From positions 62,001 through 126,000 of the forward strand of contig CAVSYB010000013.1 of assembly GCA_963732155.1 (NCBI GenBank): a stretch of 64,000 bases of DNA, in the 5' to 3' direction. The stretch comes from Roseiarcus sp963732155. Lineage in GTDB: Bacteria; Pseudomonadota; Alphaproteobacteria; Rhizobiales; Beijerinckiaceae. The position numbers were made by a program, and so were the translations under genes. Under the pieces are notes generated by a model, which searched no databases, had not been told where the DNA came from, and worked only from the letters and a program-made list of their open reading frames with translations. How positions within the stretch are numbered: position 1 is the stretch's first letter; each line of letters starts with the position of its first letter. Shown here piece after piece: positions 60,077 to 64,000 of the stretch.

Positions 60077-61605
60077 ACCGCCCGCTTACGCAACCTCGTC
60101 CCCAGGGCGAGGAGGCCGACGATGAGAACCACGGCGTAGGTGGCGGCGCCGACGGAGGCGAGCGCGACAAGCTCGGCCTCGTTCCGCCAATGCGCCAGCC
60201 CCTGCGCCCAGGCGAGCGCCGGCGCCTCGCAGAGCGCAATCGCCAGCGTCAGCGCGCCGCTCGCGCAGAAAGCCGCGGCGGCGACTTCGGCGAGGCCGAG
60301 GTCGAGGCGCATCCATCCACGCCGCGCCGCCAACGCCGTCAGGCCCGCCAGATTGATCCACGCTCCGGCGGCCGTCGCCAGCGCCAGGCCGGGCGCGCCC
60401 CAGCTCCGGTACAGCGCCACCTTCAGCGCGACATTGACGGCGATGGCGCCGAGCGAAATGAACATCGGCGTCGCGGTGTCGCCCCGCGCCTGGAAGCTGG
60501 CGACCGCCGAGCGAATCAGCACGATCGGCAGCAGCCCGAGGCCGTAGGCGGCGAGCACCGCGGCGGAATTGGCCGCCGCCTCGGCGCTGAACGCGCCGCG
60601 CAGAAAGGCGCCGCGCGTCACGATTTCGGGAATCAGCAGGAAGGCGACGCAGAAGGGCGCCGCCAAAGCGAGGGTGATCGCCATCGTGCGGTTCTGCGCG
60701 TGAAAAGCGCCGCGCTCGTCGCCGCCCGACAGCCGCCGGCTCATCTCCGGCAGCAACACCGTTCCCGCCGCGACGCCGATGACGCCGATCGGCAACTGGT
60801 AAAGCCGCTCGGCGTAATAGATCGACGAGACGACGCCGGTCGGCAGCAGCGAGGCGATGATCGTGTCGGCGAAAATGGCGATCTGCACGCCCGCCGAACC
60901 GATGATCGCCGGCGCCAGCGCGCCAAAGAACTGGCGCACGTCGGCGCTGAGATCAGGCCACGCCAGCGTCTCCAGCAGGCCGCGCCGGCGCGCCGCGCCG
61001 CCCACCAGCGCCAGTTGCGCCGCGCCGGAGACGACGACGCCCCAGCTCGCCGCCTCGCCGGCGTTGGGGAACAGGTAGGCGAGGCTGAGGAATCCGACGA
61101 TCGCGACGTTCAGCAGCACCGGCGCGAAGGCGGCGGCGGCGAACCGTCCGTGGGCGTTCAGCGTGCCGGAATGCAGCGTCACCAGCGTGATGAACAAGAG
61201 ATAGGGAAAGGTGATCCGCGTCAGCCGCACCGCCAGCGCGAACTTGTCGGGATCGGCCTGAAAGCCCGGCGCCATCAGTTCGACGAACCAGGGCGTGTAG
61301 GCGAAGGCGAGCGCCAGCAGCACGAGCTGGGAGGCCAGCAGCAGCGTGAATATCTGGCTCGAAAAGTGCTTGGCTTCGGGCGCGCCCTCGGTCGTCAGCA
61401 CGCGCGAATAGGAGGGCACGTAAGCGGTGTTGAAGGCGCCTTCGCCGAAGATCGCGCGGAACTGGTTGGGCAGCCGGAAGGCGACGACGAAGGCGTCGTT
61501 CACCGCGCCCGCGCCCAGGACGGCGGCGAGCGCGAGATCGCGGCCGAAGCCGGTCAGGCGCGACAGCAGCGTGAAGGCGGCGACCGAGAAGAGGCTGCGA
61601 TACAT
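60073..61605 (-). CDS. murJ: Lipid II flippase MurJ
   Basis: 510 residues with about fourteen membrane segments. TLLSRLTGFGRDLALAAVLG, NDAFVVAFRLPNQFRAIFGE and GAFNTAYVPSYSRVL are the MurJ/MOP opening; SAGVQIAIFADTIIASLLPT and SIYYAERLYQLPIGVIGVAA follow mid-chain. It flips lipid II to the periplasm for peptidoglycan synthesis. Essential in most bacteria. Confidence 0.96.
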   Translation of the reverse strand: MYRSLFSVAAFTLLSRLTGFGRDLALAAVLGAGAVNDAFVVAFRLPNQFRAIFGEGAFNTAYVPSYSRVLTTEGAPEAKHFSSQIFTLLLASQLVLLALAFAYTPWFVELMAPGFQADPDKFALAVRLTRITFPYLLFITLVTLHSGTLNAHGRFAAAAFAPVLLNVAIVGFLSLAYLFPNAGEAASWGVVVSGAAQLALVGGAARRRGLLETLAWPDLSADVRQFFGALAPAIIGSAGVQIAIFADTIIASLLPTGVVSSIYYAERLYQLPIGVIGVAAGTVLLPEMSRRLSGGDERGAFHAQNRTMAITLALAAPFCVAFLLIPEIVTRGAFLRGAFSAEAAANSAAVLAAYGLGLLPIVLIRSAVASFQARGDTATPMFISLGAIAVNVALKVALYRSWGAPGLALATAAGAWINLAGLTALAARRGWMRLDLGLAEVAAAAFCASGALTLAIALCEAPALAWAQGLAHWRNEAELVALASVGAATYAVVLIVGLLALGTRLRKRAV

Positions 61606-61709
61606 TCCCTAGGCCCGAATCAGCGGCGCCGGCGGCCGCCGTGGGCCGAGTATCGCACGCAATCGGAAAGCCTTGCTGACCCGTGCGACGATCAGGGCCT
61701 CAGGCGGCC

Positions 61710-62318
61710 CTATCGCAATCTCATGATGTCCCCGGGCCTCTCCAGCTCGAATTGGTCGATTTTCCTGACGAGGGAAGGCGGATAGCCGAAACGCGCAGCG
61801 ATCGACGGGTCGGCTGGATTGGCATTTGCAAGCCCATGGCAAACGAACAAATACTCGGCGTAGGCAAGTTCGTTATACCCAAACACCCCTTCCGAATGGC
61901 CGGGCGATAGGGTGGCGGCTTCCCACCTCGCGTCATTCCCGAAAATGATCGCCGGCTGCGCCTTCGAGCAGAATACGTAGGCGGTTTCGGATAGGCCCCA
62001 TTCGATCGGCGTCTTGGAACTGTAGCTGGCGTTCGGATGGTGCGATTCGCCGATCGCGATCGCGATGCGAAGAAGGGATCCCAGCCGGTTGGTCCGGACC
62101 GTGTCGCGATGATCGACGCGGAACCAGGTACAAATGTCCATGTGGCAGCCGCCCTGAACGGTCTCTCTACTCCCCGCGGAGCTGCTGAGGCGCGCCTGCG
62201 GGCAGATCGCTGTCTCGGCGGGCGACCGGGCCGACGGGCAATCGAAACCGGCCTGAGCCGCGGCGACGTCCGCCCAGCTTGTTGCAAGAAGGATGGCGAG
62301 GATCGATTTTCGATGCAT
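61710..62318 (-). CDS. Secreted protein with LprI-like N-terminal motif
   Basis: 202 residues from the Met at 62318. Signal peptide to about residue 22 (VAAAQAGF). Right after it, DCPSARSPAETAICPQARLS matches the DUF1311/LprI opening found in lysozyme-inhibitor-type proteins, with the paired Cys. The rest does not follow the LprI helical repeat but has CTWFRVDHRDTVRTNRLGSL, AYVFCSKAQPAIIF and AEYLFVCHGLANANPAD, with more Cys; this part is unrecognised. The DNA is poorer in GC than that of its neighbours. Confidence 0.65.
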   Translation of the reverse strand: MHRKSILAILLATSWADVAAAQAGFDCPSARSPAETAICPQARLSSSAGSRETVQGGCHMDICTWFRVDHRDTVRTNRLGSLLRIAIAIGESHHPNASYSSKTPIEWGLSETAYVFCSKAQPAIIFGNDARWEAATLSPGHSEGVFGYNELAYAEYLFVCHGLANANPADPSIAARFGYPPSLVRKIDQFELERPGDIMRLR

Positions 62319-62529
62319 TGTCGCCAAGCCTCTCGCTCGAGCGGTCATGCTGAGCCGTTCGTTGAATTAAACAAGGGATTGCGCTCTTCGCGAAGCGGCA
62401 TGCCGGCTCCTTCCTGCGGAACGCGTCGATAAAAGAGGCGCGCCGCCAAGCCGCCGGACGGATGAGACGCTCCAGGGCCATCTCGCATCGGGCCTCGTCA
62501 AACCAATCATGGGCTCAGCGCCAGACCGC

Positions 62530-63207
62530 CTACCGGATTTCGCAGGAGGCGCTGTGAACCTCGGGCAGCGAGAAATTGGCGAGTTCGCCGGTCGTGGCTT
62601 GCCGCATGACGACGGCCGTAAATCCGACCTGCTTCACATATTTCGCCTCGAGATGGCCGCTCTTGTCGTCGCCGATCTCGAGGTTCATCACCATAAGGAA
62701 ATGCTGCCCGGCGAACAGACGTTGCAGCTTGTTGGCGGCGATCACATGCCAGACGGCCTTGTTGGAATTCGCGCCGATCGTCGAATCGAATTGCTTGACG
62801 CTCGATGGCAGGGCGAGGCGCTGTTCTCTTTTCTTTTTCCTGCCGAAGAAAGCCGATGAGCCGGATGAGTCGCGGACGTCGAGCCAGTTCTCGGTGACAT
62901 GGTTCTTACCTGACAGCGTGACGACGACCCGGTGCGTCCACATGATCCCCGACTTGATGGGAGCCGACGTGCCGTTGCTGTCGGAAAGCAGATCATGCGT
63001 TTCGACGATCTCGCCGGTGATCGTCGTGGCGGCGCCGCCCGCCGACGGAGCCGAGCCCGCCTCGGCGGCCTGCGCCTCATCGTCCGGCTCGTCCTTGAGC
63101 GCCGCGTGCTTGGCCTGAGCTACTCCCGCCGTCAGCACGGCGCCGAACAGCAGCGCCGCCACGACGACGAGCGACGCCGGCGCCAAGCTCCCTCTGCAAA
63201 GCCTCAT
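62530..63207 (-). CDS. Secreted protein of unknown function
   Basis: 225 residues. Signal peptide about 1-32 (LVVVAALLFGAVLTAGVAQA). The mature part starts with an acidic low-complexity stretch, then TTITGEIVETHDLLSDSNGT, VVVTLSGKNHVTENWLDVRD, WHVIAANKLQRLFAGQHFLM and LEAKYVKQVGFTAVVMRQAT, a beta-rich periplasmic domain. One Cys near the end. No family recognised. It precedes the LprI-like gene on the same strand by 211 bases and follows uvrD by 45. Confidence 0.7.
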   Translation of the reverse strand: MRLCRGSLAPASLVVVAALLFGAVLTAGVAQAKHAALKDEPDDEAQAAEAGSAPSAGGAATTITGEIVETHDLLSDSNGTSAPIKSGIMWTHRVVVTLSGKNHVTENWLDVRDSSGSSAFFGRKKKREQRLALPSSVKQFDSTIGANSNKAVWHVIAANKLQRLFAGQHFLMVMNLEIGDDKSGHLEAKYVKQVGFTAVVMRQATTGELANFSLPEVHSASCEIR

Positions 63208-63252
63208 TTCCCCTCCCCCTCGATGCCGATCGCTGCGGACCGGCGGCCGCCA

Positions 63253-64000
63253 CTACCCCGCCTGCCGGACGAAGCTCTCCAGCACCATCTTGCGGCCGGC
63301 CTTGTCGAAATCGATCGTCAGCTTGGCGCCGTCGACGGCGACGACGCTGCCGGGGCCGAACTTGACGTGGAAGACGCGCGCGCCCTTGGCCAGTTCCGGT
63401 TCGCCGCCCGGCCGGGCGACCGCTTTTCCCTCGATCACCATCGGCCCGCGCATCGGGCCCGGCGCCGGCCGCTCGGCAAAGCCGCCGCCTTTCGCCTGCT
63501 CCTGGGCGCGCCGCCAGCCCGGCGTCTCATAGCACGACGAGAACGGCTCGACGCGGTCGAAGCGCGAAACCGCATAGCCGCCGTGCGAGGAGGCGCCCGA
63601 CGGCTCGACGACCTCGACATGGGCCTCCGGCAATTCGTCGATGAAGCGCGACGGCGCGGTGCTCTGCCACAGGCCGCGGATGCGGCGGTTGGCGGCGAAA
63701 TAGATTTTCGCCTGCGCGCGGGCGCGCGTCAGGCCGACATAGGCGAGCCGCCGCTCCTCTTCGAGCCCGGCGCGGCCGTTCTCGTCGAGCGAGCGCTGGT
63801 GCGGGAACAGACCCTCCTCCCAGCCCGGCAGGAACACCACGTCGAATTCGAGGCCCTTGGCGGCGTGCAGGGTCATGATCGACACCCGCTCGCCGCCCTC
63901 GCCGCTCTCGGCGTCCATCACCAGCGAGACATGTTCGAGGAAGGCGACCAGGCTCGGGAATTCCTCCATCGAACGCGTCAGTTCCTTCAGGTTTTCCAGC
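63253..64000 (-). CDS. uvrD: ATP-dependent DNA helicase UvrD/PcrA, C-terminal part (runs off window)
   Basis: About 249 residues are in the window, in frame to the right edge (LENLKELTRS before the first Met seen). Helicase motif V VSIMTLHAAKGLEFDVVFLP, then GWEEGLFPHQRS, and motif VI EEERRLAYVGLTRARAQAKI are intact; a linker and a C-terminal Tudor-like domain (GARVFHVKFGPGSVVAVDGA, LTIDFDKAGRKMVLESFV) end the protein. Unwinds DNA in nucleotide-excision and mismatch repair. Confidence 0.95.
   Translation of the reverse strand, partial: LENLKELTRSMEEFPSLVAFLEHVSLVMDAESGEGGERVSIMTLHAAKGLEFDVVFLPGWEEGLFPHQRSLDENGRAGLEEERRLAYVGLTRARAQAKIYFAANRRIRGLWQSTAPSRFIDELPEAHVEVVEPSGASSHGGYAVSRFDRVEPFSSCYETPGWRRAQEQAKGGGFAERPAPGPMRGPMVIEGKAVARPGGEPELAKGARVFHVKFGPGSVVAVDGAKLTIDFDKAGRKMVLESFVRQAG

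Noticed and set aside
1..64000. CRISPR arrays, tRNA or rRNA genes, transposases, integrases
   Set aside because: No regularly spaced repeats, no T-loop/anticodon patterns and no transposase or recombinase motifs were seen on reading both strands.

Overview
The window is very GC-rich, densely coded chromosomal DNA from an alphaproteobacterium, most likely of the Hyphomicrobiales (Rhizobiales). Support comes from the gene order rimP-nusA-ylxR-infB-(Uma2)-rbfA-(membrane protein)-truB-rpsO-pnp, a DUF2336 protein, an Entner-Doudoroff dehydratase, a perfect CtrA-type box (TTAA-N7-TTAA) in front of dnaN, and the families of small secreted proteins present. The content would fit the Beijerinckiaceae/Methylocystaceae area, but no gene here fixes the genus. 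I saw no tRNA, rRNA, CRISPR array, complete insertion sequence or prophage.

Region by region. 1-7.3 kb: the 3' end of serA, a small Cys-rich secreted protein, a DHFR-like protein, a Trm112-family protein behind a 7-codon leader ORF, a FemAB/CelD-type acetyltransferase, a FATP-type acyl-CoA synthetase, and a minus-strand stress cassette (fasciclin protein, ECF sigma, RskA-like anti-sigma, truncated CobW GTPase). 7.4-17.6 kb: DUF2336 protein, MuiA-like protein, edd (6-phosphogluconate dehydratase), a large single-chain restriction-modification enzyme with its small neighbour, an 800-bp gene-free stretch with repeats, and a DgoA-type aldolase that could complete the Entner-Doudoroff pathway. 17.7-29.7 kb: a secretin-N-terminal-like periplasmic protein, then the transcription/translation operon rimP to pnp, with a promoter and attenuator-like hairpin upstream and two foreign-looking genes inserted (a Uma2 nuclease-fold protein and an AT-richer two-TM protein).

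30-45.8 kb: an accessory metabolic region. It has a phenylpropenoid-CoA module (crotonase, feruloyl-CoA-synthetase-like ligase, 4HBA-CoA-type thioesterase) behind a striking double inverted repeat, an MFS transporter, small secreted or membrane proteins, an orphan LivF ATPase and a branched-chain-type binding protein separated by a penicillin-acylase-family enzyme, a pirin, a two-domain GNAT protein and an NfeD/SPFH pair. 46-64 kb: a DctA-type symporter, an ABM-domain protein, a long inverted repeat, an OmpA-domain protein, a condensation-domain-like acyltransferase, an MDR oxidoreductase, PBP1A divergent from dnaN, a TetR regulator, an orphan CoxL-type molybdenum hydroxylase subunit, a coiled-coil membrane protein, a GNAT protein, murJ, two secreted proteins and the C-terminal part of UvrD running off the window.

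The points most worth a second look are the foreign genes embedded in the nusA-infB-rbfA-truB operon, the restriction-modification island next to edd, the truncated and Walker-A-altered CobW gene translationally coupled to an anti-sigma gene, the overlapping inverted repeats controlling the feruloyl-CoA-like operon, and the CtrA-type box between PBP1A and dnaN. All family names are from reading the proteins by eye; no database search was run.
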